Shown: piece after piece, positions 8,662 to 18,554 of the stretch
Numbering within the stretch: the stretch's first letter is position 1
Layout: every line of letters starts with the position of its first letter
The notes under the pieces: generated by a model
Databases searched by the model: none
The model's input: the letters and a program-made list of their open reading frames with translations, nothing else
Told to the model about the DNA's origin: nothing
DNA from: Bradyrhizobium diazoefficiens
GTDB lineage: Bacteria; Pseudomonadota; Alphaproteobacteria; Rhizobiales; Xanthobacteraceae
Assembly: GCF_018131185.1 (NCBI RefSeq)
Contig: NZ_JAFCJE010000006.1
Location: 248,001 to 312,000, forward strand
Direction: 5' to 3'
DNA: 64,000 nucleotides
Made by a program: the position numbers and the translations under genes

Positions 8662-10920
8662 ATGGGAAAACGATTGATTCCGCCGGAAGAGCCGGCCGAA
8701 ATTCACGAGGTGCCGCTGCGTGAAGCGCTCGAGGAGCGCTATCTCGCCTATGCGCTCTCTACCATTATGCACCGCGCGCTGCCCGACGCGCGCGACGGCC
8801 TGAAGCCGGTCCACCGGCGCATCCTCTACGGCATGCGCCTGCTCAGGCTCGATCCCGGCACCGCCTTCAAGAAATCCGCCAAAATCGTCGGCGACGTGAT
8901 GGGCTCGTTCCATCCGCACGGCGACCAGGCAATCTACGACGCCATGGTCCGCCTCGCGCAGGACTTCTCCTCGCGCTATCCGCTGGTCGACGGCCAGGGC
9001 AATTTCGGCAATATCGACGGCGATAACCCCGCCGCCTACCGCTACACCGAAGCCCGCATGACCGACGTCGCGCGGCTTCTCCTCGAGGGCATCGACGAGG
9101 ACGGCGTCGAGTTCCGTCCCAATTACGACGGCCAGTCGAAGGAGCCGGTCGTGCTGCCCGGCGGCTTCCCGAACCTGCTCGCCAACGGCGCGCAGGGAAT
9201 CGCCGTCGGCATGGCGACCTCGATCCCGCCGCACAACGCCGCCGAGCTCTGCGATGCCGCGCTGCATCTGATCGAGAAGCCCGATGCGAAGTCCAGGGCG
9301 CTGATGAAGTGGGTGAAGGGCCCGGACTTCCCGACCGGCGGCATTATCGTCGATTCCAAGCAGGCCATCGCGGAAGCCTACACCACGGGCCGCGGCTCGT
9401 TCCGCGTCCGTGCGCGTTGGACGCAGGAGGAGGGCGCGCGCGGCACCTGGGCTGTCGTCGTCACCGAGATCCCGTTCCTGGTGCAGAAGTCGCGCCTGAT
9501 CGAGAAGGTCGCAGAGCTGCTGGACCAGAAGAAGCTGCCGCTGGTCGGCGACATCAGGGACGAGTCGGCCGAAGACGTTCGCATCGTGATCGAGCCGAAG
9601 TCGAAGAACGTCGATCCCGCGCTGATGATGGAATCGCTGTTCCGGCTGACCGAGCTCGAGAACAAGATTCCGCTGAACCTGAACGTGCTGATCAAGGGCA
9701 AGGTGCCCAAGGTCGTGGGGCTGGCCGAGTGCCTGCGCGAATGGCTCGACCATCTGCGCGACGTCCTGATCCGCCGCAGCAACTATCGCAAGGCGCAGAT
9801 CGAGCACCGGCTGGAGGTGCTCGGCGGCTTCCTGATCGCCTATCTGAACATCGACGAGGTGATCCGGATCATCCGCAACGAGGACGAGCCGAAGCCGGCC
9901 TTGATGAAGGCGTTCAAGCTCACCGAAGTGCAGGCCGAAGCCATCCTCAACATGCGCCTGCGCTCCCTGCGCAAGCTCGAGGAAATGGAGATCCGCACCG
10001 AGGACAAGAACCTCCGCGCCGAGCTCAAGGGCATCAACGCGGTGCTCGCCTCGGAAGCCGAGCAGTGGAAGAAGGTCGGCGAGCAGATCGGCAAGGTCCG
10101 CGACATGTTCGGGCCGAAGACGCCGCTCGGCAAGCGCCGCACCACCTTTGCCGACGCGCCCGAGCACGATCTCGCCGCGATCGAGGAAGCCTTCGTCGAG
10201 CGCGAGCCGGTGACGGTCGTGGTCTCCGACAAGGGCTGGATCCGCACCATGAAGGGCCATGTCGAGGATCTCTCGGGCCTCGCCTTCAAGCAGGACGACA
10301 AGCTCGGTTTTGCGTTTTTTGCGGAAACGACCTCGAAGCTCTTGTTGTTCGCGACCAACGGCAAGTTCTATTCGCTGGATGTCGCAAAACTGCCCGGCGG
10401 CCGCGGCCATGGCGAGCCGATCCGCCTGTTCATCGACATGGAGCAGGAGGCCGCGCCCGTCGCGTTGTTCGTCAACAGGGGCGGACGCAAATTCCTGGTC
10501 GCGAGTACCGAAGGGCAAGGCTTCGTCGTCAACGAGGACGATTGCGTCGGCACCACCAAGAAGGGCAAGCAGGTCCTCAACGTCGAGATGCCGAACGAGG
10601 CGCGCGTGGTTACCGAAGTGCTCGGTGACACCGTCGCGGTCATCGGCGAGAACCGCAAAATGCTGGTCTTCCCGCTCGACCAGGTGCCGGAGATGGCCCG
10701 CGGCCGCGGCGTGCGCCTGCAGAAGTACAAGGACGGCGGTCTCTCCGACGTCGTCGTGTTCGAGGCCAAGGCGGGCCTGACCTGGAAGGACTCGGCGGGG
10801 CGCGAATTCAGCGCAACCATGAAGGAGCTGGCGGAGTGGCAGGGCACCCGTGCCGACGCCGGCCGCCTGCCGCCGAAGGGCTTTCCGAAATCGAACAAGT
10901 TCGGCAAGGTGATCGGGTAG
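8662..10920 (+). CDS. parC: DNA topoisomerase IV subunit A
   Basis: Cuts and rejoins DNA to unlink replicated chromosomes, working with ParE. The 752-residue length and ALSTIMHRALPDARDGLKPV opening are typical, with the catalytic tyrosine in AAYRYTEARMT. The C-terminal part shows the beta-pinwheel repeats (for example VVSDKGWIRTMKGH and LLLFATNGKFYSLD) in the shorter ParC form rather than that of GyrA. No gene overlaps it. Confidence 0.95.
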   Translation: MGKRLIPPEEPAEIHEVPLREALEERYLAYALSTIMHRALPDARDGLKPVHRRILYGMRLLRLDPGTAFKKSAKIVGDVMGSFHPHGDQAIYDAMVRLAQDFSSRYPLVDGQGNFGNIDGDNPAAYRYTEARMTDVARLLLEGIDEDGVEFRPNYDGQSKEPVVLPGGFPNLLANGAQGIAVGMATSIPPHNAAELCDAALHLIEKPDAKSRALMKWVKGPDFPTGGIIVDSKQAIAEAYTTGRGSFRVRARWTQEEGARGTWAVVVTEIPFLVQKSRLIEKVAELLDQKKLPLVGDIRDESAEDVRIVIEPKSKNVDPALMMESLFRLTELENKIPLNLNVLIKGKVPKVVGLAECLREWLDHLRDVLIRRSNYRKAQIEHRLEVLGGFLIAYLNIDEVIRIIRNEDEPKPALMKAFKLTEVQAEAILNMRLRSLRKLEEMEIRTEDKNLRAELKGINAVLASEAEQWKKVGEQIGKVRDMFGPKTPLGKRRTTFADAPEHDLAAIEEAFVEREPVTVVVSDKGWIRTMKGHVEDLSGLAFKQDDKLGFAFFAETTSKLLLFATNGKFYSLDVAKLPGGRGHGEPIRLFIDMEQEAAPVALFVNRGGRKFLVASTEGQGFVVNEDDCVGTTKKGKQVLNVEMPNEARVVTEVLGDTVAVIGENRKMLVFPLDQVPEMARGRGVRLQKYKDGGLSDVVVFEAKAGLTWKDSAGREFSATMKELAEWQGTRADAGRLPPKGFPKSNKFGKVIG

Positions 10921-10929
10921 GGGCTCTCT

Positions 10930-10985
10930 TGTCCCGGACGCGCTGCAACGCGCTTCGCGTTGCTGCGCAGAGCCGGGACCCAGCA
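10930..10985 (+). repeat. Dispersed repeat, family D, copy 1
   Basis: GTCCCGGACGCG and GAGCCGGGACCCAG flank a CGCTGC/GCAGCG-rich hairpin. Related sequences occur at 32976-33145 and 43237-43355. The gap 10921-11283 holds this element and a family B element and no gene that I can see. Confidence 0.65.
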
Positions 10986-11041
10986 AGCTACACGCTACGC
11001 TGATGCATGGGCCGGGGCACGAGAAAGATTAGCGCGCAACT

Positions 11042-11141
11042 GCATCGCATCGTCATTGCGAGCGCAGCGAAGCAATCCAGAATCTTTGCGCGGCGGCAGC
11101 CTGGATTGCCTCGCTGCGCTCGCAATGACGGGATGCGATGG
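11042..11141 (+). repeat. Dispersed inverted repeat, family B, copy 1
   Basis: A long palindrome: CGTCATTGCGAGCGCAGCGA and its complement TCGCTGCGCTCGCAATGACG flank a short centre, and the arms extend outward into GCATCGCAT/ATGCGATG. A second copy is at 14526-14602. It could form a very stable cruciform or RNA hairpin downstream of parC. Confidence 0.85.
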
Positions 11142-11283
11142 CGCCGCGCTCCAACTCAAAAGTGCGCATCCCGCAAACGCGTGGCAGATAGTCGTGAGCG
11201 CATGAGTGCTTTTGGCGTCCGGGCACGAACATTGCTTTTTCCTGGCGACTGCGAACGTTCAGTCAAAAGGCAAAACCACACCA

Positions 11284-12834
11284 ATGTTCAAACCAAAGGC
11301 TTTCATTCCGGCGTTGCTTGGGCTCGCGATCGCTGCGGCACCTGCGCATGCGGCGGGCAATCTCATCGCGGTGCTCGAGGCGGAGATCGTCACGCTCGAT
11401 CCGCATTTCTCCACGGCCTATATTTCGCGCACGTTTGGCTACATGGTGTTCGACACGCTGTTCGCGAAAGACTCCAAGGGCGACATCAGGCCGCAGATGG
11501 TGCAGGACTGGAAGGTCTCCGCGGATGGATTGACCTACACGTTCACACTGCGTGACGGGCTGAAATGGCACGATGGCCAGCCGGTCACGGCGGCCGATTG
11601 CGTGGCCTCGCTGCGCCGCTGGGGCACCCGCAGCGCGCTTGGCCGCCGCATCTTAGCGATCACGGCCTCGCTCGAGCCGAGCGATGCGAAGACCTTCGTG
11701 CTGACGCTGAAGGAGCCGTCCGGCCTGGTCATCGACGCGCTCGGCAATCCCGTCAGCCCCGTCGCTTTCATGATGCCCGAGCGCATTGCGAAAACGCCCG
11801 GCGACCAGCGCATCACCGAGATCGTCGGCTCCGGCCCGCTCGTCTACAGCAAGGCCGATCACCGCACCGGCGACCGGATGATCCTGAAGAAGTTCGCCGA
11901 CTATGTGCCGCGTTCCGAGCCCGCCGACTTCCTCGCCGGCGGCAAGCGCGTCAACGTCGACACGCTCGAGATCCGCGTCATTCCCGATGGTGCCACCGCC
12001 GCATCGGCGCTGCAGGCCGGCGAAGTCGACTTCATGCAATACGCGCCGTTCGATCTGCTGCCGCAAATGGAGAAGAATTCCCGCGTCAAGCTGGTGAACT
12101 TCACCGGCGGCAACATGTTCGCGGGCGCCTATCGCCTCAATGCCGCATCGAAGCCGTTCGACGATCCCGCGATCCGCCGCGTGCTGTGGAAGCTGGTCGA
12201 CCAGCGCGAGGTGCTGGACGCGCTCGGACTCGATGCCAAATACGCCACGCCTTGCGCCACCTTTTTCACCTGCGGCACCACCTATGACAGCAAGGCCGGC
12301 ACCGAAGCCGCCGCAAAGCCCTCGATCGAGGCGGCGAAGGCTGCGCTGAAGGCGACCAAATATGCCGGCGAGCCCGTCATCGTCATGCAGGCGAACGATC
12401 TCGAAGCGCCGCGCGTCTCGGCGCAGGTGCTTGCGGAGCGGCTGAAGGCCGCCGGCTTCAACGTCGATCTGCAGGTGATGGACTGGGCCAGCGTGCTGGC
12501 GCGCCGCGCCAAGAAGGAGGGCTGGAGCGTCTATGGCGTGCACGCCGGCGGATTCGATCTCGGCTCGCCGCTGACCAATGTGATGGTCGCCTTCAATTGT
12601 GCCGATTTCACCGGCTGGCAGTGCGACCAGCGCATCACGCCCTTGATGGAAGCCTTCGCCAAGGCGCCGGCCGAGGAGGACCGCAAGAAGATCGCGGGCG
12701 AGATCCAGGCCGTCATGTACAATCAGGCGCCCGGAATTCCGTGGGGCCAGTTCGCGCAGCCTGCCGCCTATCGCGCGACGTTACGCGGTCTGATACCGTC
12801 CGCCATCCCGGTGTTCTGGAATGTCGAGAAATAA
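11284..12834 (+). CDS. ABC transporter solute-binding protein, peptide/opine type
   Basis: Periplasmic family 5 binding protein (DppA/OppA-like) of 516 residues. A signal peptide (MFKPKAFIPALLGLAIAAAP, cleavage near AHA at about 23) is followed by the family's VTLDPHFSTAYISR and TYTFTLRDGLKWHDG motifs. No permease or ATPase gene is adjacent, so its transporter partner is elsewhere or it works with another system. The in-frame codons upstream to 11206 are not needed. It is followed within a few bases by a GMC oxidoreductase, which suggests that both act on one imported compound. Confidence 0.88.
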   Translation: MFKPKAFIPALLGLAIAAAPAHAAGNLIAVLEAEIVTLDPHFSTAYISRTFGYMVFDTLFAKDSKGDIRPQMVQDWKVSADGLTYTFTLRDGLKWHDGQPVTAADCVASLRRWGTRSALGRRILAITASLEPSDAKTFVLTLKEPSGLVIDALGNPVSPVAFMMPERIAKTPGDQRITEIVGSGPLVYSKADHRTGDRMILKKFADYVPRSEPADFLAGGKRVNVDTLEIRVIPDGATAASALQAGEVDFMQYAPFDLLPQMEKNSRVKLVNFTGGNMFAGAYRLNAASKPFDDPAIRRVLWKLVDQREVLDALGLDAKYATPCATFFTCGTTYDSKAGTEAAAKPSIEAAKAALKATKYAGEPVIVMQANDLEAPRVSAQVLAERLKAAGFNVDLQVMDWASVLARRAKKEGWSVYGVHAGGFDLGSPLTNVMVAFNCADFTGWQCDQRITPLMEAFAKAPAEEDRKKIAGEIQAVMYNQAPGIPWGQFAQPAAYRATLRGLIPSAIPVFWNVEK

Positions 12835-12838
12835 CGCA

Positions 12839-14383
12839 ATGTACGATGTCATTGTTGTCGGCGGCGGCTCCGCTGGCGCGGCGGTTGCCGCACGGCTGTC
12901 CGAGGATTCCGCACGCCGCGTGCTGCTGCTGGAAGCGGGCCGCGACTGGCGCGCCGATGAGGCGCCGTGGGAGGTGCGGACGCCCAATCCCATCCCGATC
13001 ATCCACAAGCGCGAATACCAGGAGAAATGGCAGTGGCCCGATCTGCTGTCGCGCCGCGTGGCCGGGCAGGAGCCACGCTTCTACTGGCGCGGCAAGGGGC
13101 TCGGCGGCTCCTCGATGATGAACGGCCAGATCGCGATCCGCGGCGTGGCAGACGCCTTCGACGAATGGGCCGCCAATGGCTGCACCGGCTGGTCGGCGAA
13201 GGACGTGATGCCGCTGTTCTCCGTGATCGAGGACGATTTTGAGTTCGGCGACGCCGAGGGCCATGGCCGCGGTGGACCGCTGCCGGTCTATCGCGCGCCG
13301 CCGGAGACATGGGGCCCGATCGATCGCGGCTTGCGCGATGCGGCGCTGGCGAGCGGCTATCCCTGGTGCGCCGATCTCAACGGTCCCGATGGCGAGGGCG
13401 TTGCCTGTTATCCCATCAACAGCCGCGACTTGCGCCGCATCAGCACCAATGAGGGCTACCTGGAGCCCGCGCGCGGCCGCGCCAATCTGGAGATCCGCGG
13501 CCATGCGCTGGTTGATCGCGTGCTGATCAGCGACGGCCGCGCGACCGGCGTCCGCGTCCATTTCGAGGGGCAGGGTACCCACGAGATCAGCGCGCGGCAG
13601 ATCGTGCTGTGCGCCGGCGCCATCCACAGCCCGGCCGTCCTGCTGCGCTCGGGCATCGGGCCAGCGGACGAGTTGAAGGCGATGGGGATTGCGGTCGAGC
13701 GCGACCTGCCGGTCGGCAAGCACTACTTCGACCACCCGCTGTTTCGCGCGACGATCCAGCTCCGCGAAAATCTGCGGCCCACGGATCCGGATACGCGCCA
13801 CACCAATTGCTGCGTGACGTATTCGTCGGGTCTCGCCGACGGCGGCAAGCGCGACATGATCCTGATCGCCTTCAATCACCGCGGCATCGGCAACTCCGGG
13901 GCGATCGGTGCGGGCCTGTTCAATGCGTATTCGCGCGGCACGCTGAAGCTGGCCTCGACCGACCCTGCGATCGATCCGATCGTCGAGGAGAACATGCTGG
14001 CCGATCCCCGCGACATGCTGCGCATGATGGATGCGGTGAAGAGGCTCGCCGTGATCACGTCGCAGCCCGCGCTGGCAGGCATTGCCGACTGGATCCGGCT
14101 CGCGGACACCGACCTGACGCTGCCGCAAGCAGCCAGCCTGCCGGATCACGAGCTCGACGCGGTGCTGCGGCGTGAGACCGGCGACATCCAGCATGCCGCC
14201 GGCAGTTGCCGCATGAGCGGCGCCAATGATGCCGATGGGGTGGTCAATCCCGACGGCACCGTGAAGGGCATCTCGGGCCTGCGCGTCGCCGACGCCTCGA
14301 TCATGCCATCCGACTGCCGTGCCAACACGCATTTCACCACGGTGGTGATCGGGGAAGCGATTGCGCGGATGATGATGCGGTAG
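12839..14383 (+). CDS. GMC-family FAD-dependent oxidoreductase (choline dehydrogenase-like)
   Basis: Flavoenzyme that probably oxidises an alcohol. The N-terminus has the FAD dinucleotide fold (DVIVVGGGSAGAAVAARLSE), then GLGGSSMMNGQIAIRG, and the C-terminus the substrate His region HAAGSCRMS and the NPDGTVKGISGLRVADAS signature. Length is 514 residues. The ATG at 12839 directly precedes the fold; an ATG at 12821 overlaps the end of the binding-protein gene. The substrate cannot be told; the close coupling to the upstream binding protein hints at a shared ligand. Confidence 0.88.
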   Translation: MYDVIVVGGGSAGAAVAARLSEDSARRVLLLEAGRDWRADEAPWEVRTPNPIPIIHKREYQEKWQWPDLLSRRVAGQEPRFYWRGKGLGGSSMMNGQIAIRGVADAFDEWAANGCTGWSAKDVMPLFSVIEDDFEFGDAEGHGRGGPLPVYRAPPETWGPIDRGLRDAALASGYPWCADLNGPDGEGVACYPINSRDLRRISTNEGYLEPARGRANLEIRGHALVDRVLISDGRATGVRVHFEGQGTHEISARQIVLCAGAIHSPAVLLRSGIGPADELKAMGIAVERDLPVGKHYFDHPLFRATIQLRENLRPTDPDTRHTNCCVTYSSGLADGGKRDMILIAFNHRGIGNSGAIGAGLFNAYSRGTLKLASTDPAIDPIVEENMLADPRDMLRMMDAVKRLAVITSQPALAGIADWIRLADTDLTLPQAASLPDHELDAVLRRETGDIQHAAGSCRMSGANDADGVVNPDGTVKGISGLRVADASIMPSDCRANTHFTTVVIGEAIARMMMR

Positions 14384-14397
14384 GTCTGCCGCGCCGG

Positions 14398-14500
14398 TGT
14401 CATGCCCCGGCTCGGGGCATCCGGTACGCCGCGGCCCATCGATTCAACCACGACTGTCTCGGAGTACTGGATCGCCCGGTCAAGCCGGGCGAAGACCCGG
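14398..14500 (+). repeat. Dispersed palindromic repeat, family C, copy 1
   Basis: Contains ATGCCCCGGCTCGGGGCAT, GTACGCCGCGGCCCATCGATT and TACTGGATCGCCCGGTCAAG followed by CCGGGCGA. The same blocks in the same order occur at 39683-39787. It begins 15 bases past the GMC gene. Confidence 0.8.
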
Positions 14501-14525
14501 AGGGTGGGGCCCGCGGCTTCCACAT

Positions 14526-14602
14526 CGTCATTGCGAGCGCAGCGAAGCAATCCAGAATCCCACCGCAAGACTCTGGATTGGTGCGCTGCGCTCGCAATGA
14601 CG
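14526..14602 (+). repeat. Dispersed inverted repeat, family B, copy 2
   Basis: CGTCATTGCGAGCGCAGCGA at the left and GCTGCGCTCGCAATGACG at the right, with AATCCAGA/TCTGGATT inside. It matches 11042-11141 almost base for base in the arms. Confidence 0.85.
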
Positions 14603-14639
14603 GAGCAAGGGGCGGGGCCATCGCGCTCCAATTCACACC

Positions 14640-15450
14640 TCAAACAGCAGACGCGTCATCGTCTTCCCGCGGCGCATGTCGCCCGAGTTTTGCTCGACGT
14701 GCCGCCCCCGAAAAGACGAGGGCGCAGGGAAGGCCGGGCGCCGGCTGGCACCCGCGATCCGTGCGCGATAGAAATGCACACGGGGTGGACCACAGGTGTG
14801 CCGGTCGCCCGGCCTTCCCTGCGCGAATGGTTTTAACGGTGTCCTTCGTGCTCTCCTCGGGGAGCGTTGCACTATTGCCCCCGTCGCCTTGCGGATGATC
14901 GATGCGCGGACCGGTCGGCCGCCACATCACCGCAAGACTTGACGCCAGAACCCCGGGCGTCGGGACCACACGACTTCTCCGTCCGCGCACGTCTTCGCAT
15001 GTCGCTGCGAGGGGTGGCGTGTGCTCGCCCCCGAAGCCATGCGAAGACGCTGTCGGCGTTGTGTCGTTGCGCAAAGGCAATCGCTCACGGTGTCCCGCCC
15101 TGCAATGCCCGTTGCGCCCGACGCCGTCGCGTCCATCGCTGCCCAGCCCGCGGTTCGTGACGATCGCGATCCGCCCCTTGTCTCGGGCCAGGGTGTTTTG
15201 TGTGTACGACAAATCCGAATTTCGGTAAAGTGGAATATTTTGCGACATGGACCTTGACAGCGGCGCAGCCGGGCGCGCGGCTGTTTTGCCCGACGGGTGG
15301 CCGGGCCGACGGGGGAGTTTTTGCTTCGAGGACGGGTACAAAAATGGCAGCTCCTGAAAAGGCGGAAGTCGCACCGGTCATAGTCGCCGGCCTGCGGCTC
15401 AAAGCGGACTTTGGAGCAAGCAAAGACACAACGGCTTGTGCTAAATTGCC
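14640..15450. repeat. Gene-free repeat island with large perfect palindromes
   Basis: About 0.8 kb with no credible gene; open frames on both strands are Arg/Ala/Pro-rich translations without starts or conserved motifs. It contains a 19-bp perfect inverted repeat (14722-14740 with 14806-14824), reading GCGCAGGGAAGGCCGGGCG, and a 12-bp perfect one (14990-15001 with 15038-15049). Toward 15280 is a GGCTGTTTTGCCCGACGGGT block. From memory, this looks like the composite element scattered through Bradyrhizobium and Rhodopseudomonas genomes; I could not search for it. Confidence 0.7.
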
Positions 15451-15515
15451 GGTGTGACCGCCCTCGCTTTTCTGGCATGCTGTACTTGTTCCGATCTCCT
15501 TAGAAGGTGCTGCTC

Positions 15516-18377
15516 GTGACGAGTGACTGCGGAGAACGAACCGCGCGATCTTTCGGCTTTGGGCCGTTTCTCCTTATTCCCGAACGCCAATTGCTGCTCA
15601 ACGGAGAGGTACCAGTCCGCATCGGGGGCCGCGCGCTGGACATCTTGACGGCACTGGTCGAGCGGCCGGGCGAAATTGTGAGCAAGCAGGAGCTGTTCGC
15701 GCGTGTCTGGCCGAACACAATTGTCGAAGAGGCAAATCTCAAGGTCAACATGAATGCCCTGCGACGGGCACTCGGCGACGGGCCCGAGCCGGCCAAGTAT
15801 ATCGCGACCGTAACCGGGCGTGGCTACCGATTTATCGCGCAGGTCCAGGCAGCCGAAGAAGGGATCTCAGCCGGAACGGCGACAGGGGGGCAAGGTCTCC
15901 CGATGGCGGTGGCGCGCATCTTTGGCAGAGCAGACGTCATTGATGCAATCCTTCACGACCTAAACGTATCGAAGATTGTATCGGTCGTGGGGACCGGCGG
16001 GGTCGGCAAGACGACCGTCGCCGTAGCGGCAGCTCACGAAGCGTCTCGCCAGCGCGCCTACGGCGCCACGTTCGTGGACCTTGCGAAAATCAGCGACCCG
16101 CAGTTCGTGCCTACGGCGATCGCCTACGCGCTCGGGCTCGGCGTAACGGGCGGGGATCCGCTGTCGAGCGTCTTGCGTGCTTTGAAGCTGCAGGAAAAGA
16201 TCCTCCTGTTCGACAATTGCGAGCACCTGCTTCCTTCCGTCGCGATTGCAGTTGATCGGCTTGCTCGCCAGCTCGATGGCGTGCGCATTCTCACAACGAG
16301 TCGGGAGCCCCTCGGGCTGGGCGGCGCGGAGCGGATACATCGCATCCGCGGACTGGAATGCGATCCCAGCGAACGTCCCGCAGCAGACGAGGCTTGCAAG
16401 TTTCCCGCAGTCGAGTTGTTTGCCACGCGCGCAACCGAGCGATCGGGATATCGGCTAACAGACGCGGACGCCGCCGCGGTGGCGGAAATCTGCCGCCGGC
16501 TTGATGGCAACGCACTCGCCATCGAGCTCGCCGCAACACAAACGGCCGCCTTCTCGCCGGCACGCATCCTGCAGATGCTGGACGAGAGTTTCCGCCTGCT
16601 CAATCTCGGCCCCCTTGGCGCGCCTCAGAGACAGCAGTCGCTGCTTGCGACACTCGACTGGAGCTACAGCCTGCTTTCCGAGCGTGAGGCCGCATTGCTG
16701 TGTGAAGTCTCCGTGTTCGCCGGTGTTTTCAGTGTCGATGGGGCAGCCGCGGTGTCGAACGGAGGGCCCGCTGAGGCAATGGATACACTCGCCAAGCTTG
16801 CCGCGAAGTCGCTGCTGGTGATGGATACGGATGCAGACTTGGTCAGCTACCGCCTCTTGGAAACGACACGCAGCTATTGCGCGGAGCGCCTGCGGATCAG
16901 CGGTGAGGATCAGGCAGTCCGCTGCCGTCATGCGGAACATGTATGTGCGGTGCTGGAGCAGGCCGCAAGCGAGTGGTCGCAGCGTCCAGCCCACGAATGG
17001 GGCGCCGCCTACCGCCACGTCGTCGACGATCTGCGTGTTGCGCTGGCTTGGGCCCGTCGGGACGAGGCAAATCGGTCGCTGCGAATTCGACTGACCGTTG
17101 CAGGCCTGCTGCTCTGGAATCATTTTTCGCTGATCCAGGAATGCCACGTCCACGTTTCACGCGCGGTCGAGGAACTCGATGCCGCTGGACTCGCCGGCAC
17201 GGCATTCGAGATGAAGTTCAAGCTGTGGCTCGGAGCCTCGACCATGATCACGCGTGGTCTGAAGCCGGCGGCCATGGCTGCATTGCGGCGCGCATCGGAG
17301 ATCGCAAATCGGATTGGTGACACCGATTATCGTCATCGTTGCCTGATGTTGATTGCGGCATTTGAACTCTTCACGGGTGAGTACGACTCAGGAATACGCA
17401 CGATCAAGACATTCGCCTCGGTAGCCGCAGCGGATGATCCCTCGATTCTTCCCGAGGGCGAAGTTCACTTGGGAATAGCCGACCTCTTTCTCGGTCGTCT
17501 TCAAGACGCCCAGCACCGACTGGAAAGCCTACGGCAGCGCGATCTGCGATATTTCAATCGTTCGTACAGCGTTCGGTACTTGGCCGACATTGTCATTCTG
17601 TTGGAATGCGCGCTATCTCAGGTACTGTGGTTGAGGGGCTTGCCAGACTCTGCCAGCCGGACCGCTGCTGCCGCCTTTGAGCGTGCCCGACCGGGCCACC
17701 ATCACCTTTCGCTGAACAACGCGCTTACATACTCATGCCCAGTTTTCTTTTGGTGCGGGCGTTACGAGGAATGCGATCAATACGTCGAATTGCTCGCCGA
17801 ACATGTCGATAGGCAGGGACTATTCACGAGACGGCCGATTGCCAGTTTTTATCGCGCTGCCTTGGCACACGAGAAAGGCGACGCTTCGTCGGACACGATC
17901 GATTCCCTCAAGGAGGCGATCGAGGAGTTCCGCAATGTCAATTACCTGGTGCGGATGCCCTATTACCTCAGTGTTCTGGCAGATGCTCTTGCCCGTGCCG
18001 GACGGTTCGGCGAAGCTGAAGCAACGATCCTGACCGCAGTGAAGACCGCCCGAGCGCGGAGCGAAGATTGGTGCCTTCCAGAAGTCATTCGCGTCCATGC
18101 GTTCATTCTCGCCGCCCAGGACCAGACAAGAGAAGCTGAGGCAAGCCTCATGGAATCGATCCAGCTTGCCCGGGACATCGGTGCGTTGTCGTGGCGTTTG
18201 CGCGCAGCGAATGATCTCGCGAAGCTCTGGTGCGCCCGGTCGCGAAGGGATGATGCCCGCAAGATGCTGCTGCCGATCTACGACGAATTTACCGAGGGTT
18301 TTCAGACGAGGGATCTACTCGTCGTAAGCGACCTGCTCGCCAAGCTTGCAAGCTCCGGAGATGGCAGAGCGGCCTAA
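15516..18377 (+). CDS. Winged-helix / NB-ARC ATPase / TPR regulator
   Basis: A 953-residue protein. Residues about 8-100 are an OmpR-type winged helix (GRALDILTALVERPG, then NMNALRRALGD and GRGYRF); 155-450 an ATPase with Walker A GTGGVGKTT, a Walker B-like LLFDNCEH and TTSREPLGL; the rest is a long helical TPR-like array. Such STAND-type proteins sense a ligand through the repeats and switch DNA binding by ATP. There is no receiver domain. Start: a GTG at 15516 sits 8 bases after AGAAGG, better than the GTG at 15507. GC content looks lower than that of the neighbours, and a repeat island lies upstream, so transfer is possible. Targets are unknown. Confidence 0.85.
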   Translation: MTSDCGERTARSFGFGPFLLIPERQLLLNGEVPVRIGGRALDILTALVERPGEIVSKQELFARVWPNTIVEEANLKVNMNALRRALGDGPEPAKYIATVTGRGYRFIAQVQAAEEGISAGTATGGQGLPMAVARIFGRADVIDAILHDLNVSKIVSVVGTGGVGKTTVAVAAAHEASRQRAYGATFVDLAKISDPQFVPTAIAYALGLGVTGGDPLSSVLRALKLQEKILLFDNCEHLLPSVAIAVDRLARQLDGVRILTTSREPLGLGGAERIHRIRGLECDPSERPAADEACKFPAVELFATRATERSGYRLTDADAAAVAEICRRLDGNALAIELAATQTAAFSPARILQMLDESFRLLNLGPLGAPQRQQSLLATLDWSYSLLSEREAALLCEVSVFAGVFSVDGAAAVSNGGPAEAMDTLAKLAAKSLLVMDTDADLVSYRLLETTRSYCAERLRISGEDQAVRCRHAEHVCAVLEQAASEWSQRPAHEWGAAYRHVVDDLRVALAWARRDEANRSLRIRLTVAGLLLWNHFSLIQECHVHVSRAVEELDAAGLAGTAFEMKFKLWLGASTMITRGLKPAAMAALRRASEIANRIGDTDYRHRCLMLIAAFELFTGEYDSGIRTIKTFASVAAADDPSILPEGEVHLGIADLFLGRLQDAQHRLESLRQRDLRYFNRSYSVRYLADIVILLECALSQVLWLRGLPDSASRTAAAAFERARPGHHHLSLNNALTYSCPVFFWCGRYEECDQYVELLAEHVDRQGLFTRRPIASFYRAALAHEKGDASSDTIDSLKEAIEEFRNVNYLVRMPYYLSVLADALARAGRFGEAEATILTAVKTARARSEDWCLPEVIRVHAFILAAQDQTREAEASLMESIQLARDIGALSWRLRAANDLAKLWCARSRRDDARKMLLPIYDEFTEGFQTRDLLVVSDLLAKLASSGDGRAA

Positions 18378-18554
18378 AAGGCTGCATTCGCTATTCCGCG
18401 GCCTACGCCGTCTGCGTGGGATTCCGGTGCATCTACGACACTGGTCCACCCCGTTGATCGAACAACATCCGATATGCCTGAAGCGTCAGGGACATTCGGA
18501 AGACGTTTATCGACAATGCTTTGCGACCATCGATGCTCGCGAGTGTTTCCGGCC

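Noticed and set aside
7720..10986. A 1088-codon minus-strand frame across recO and parC
   Set aside because: It spans two conserved plus-strand genes and a repeat; GC-rich codon bias explains the lack of stops.
14397..15478. Several 60-240 codon frames in the repeat island
   Set aside because: They coincide with palindromic repeats, lack conserved motifs and ribosome-binding sites.
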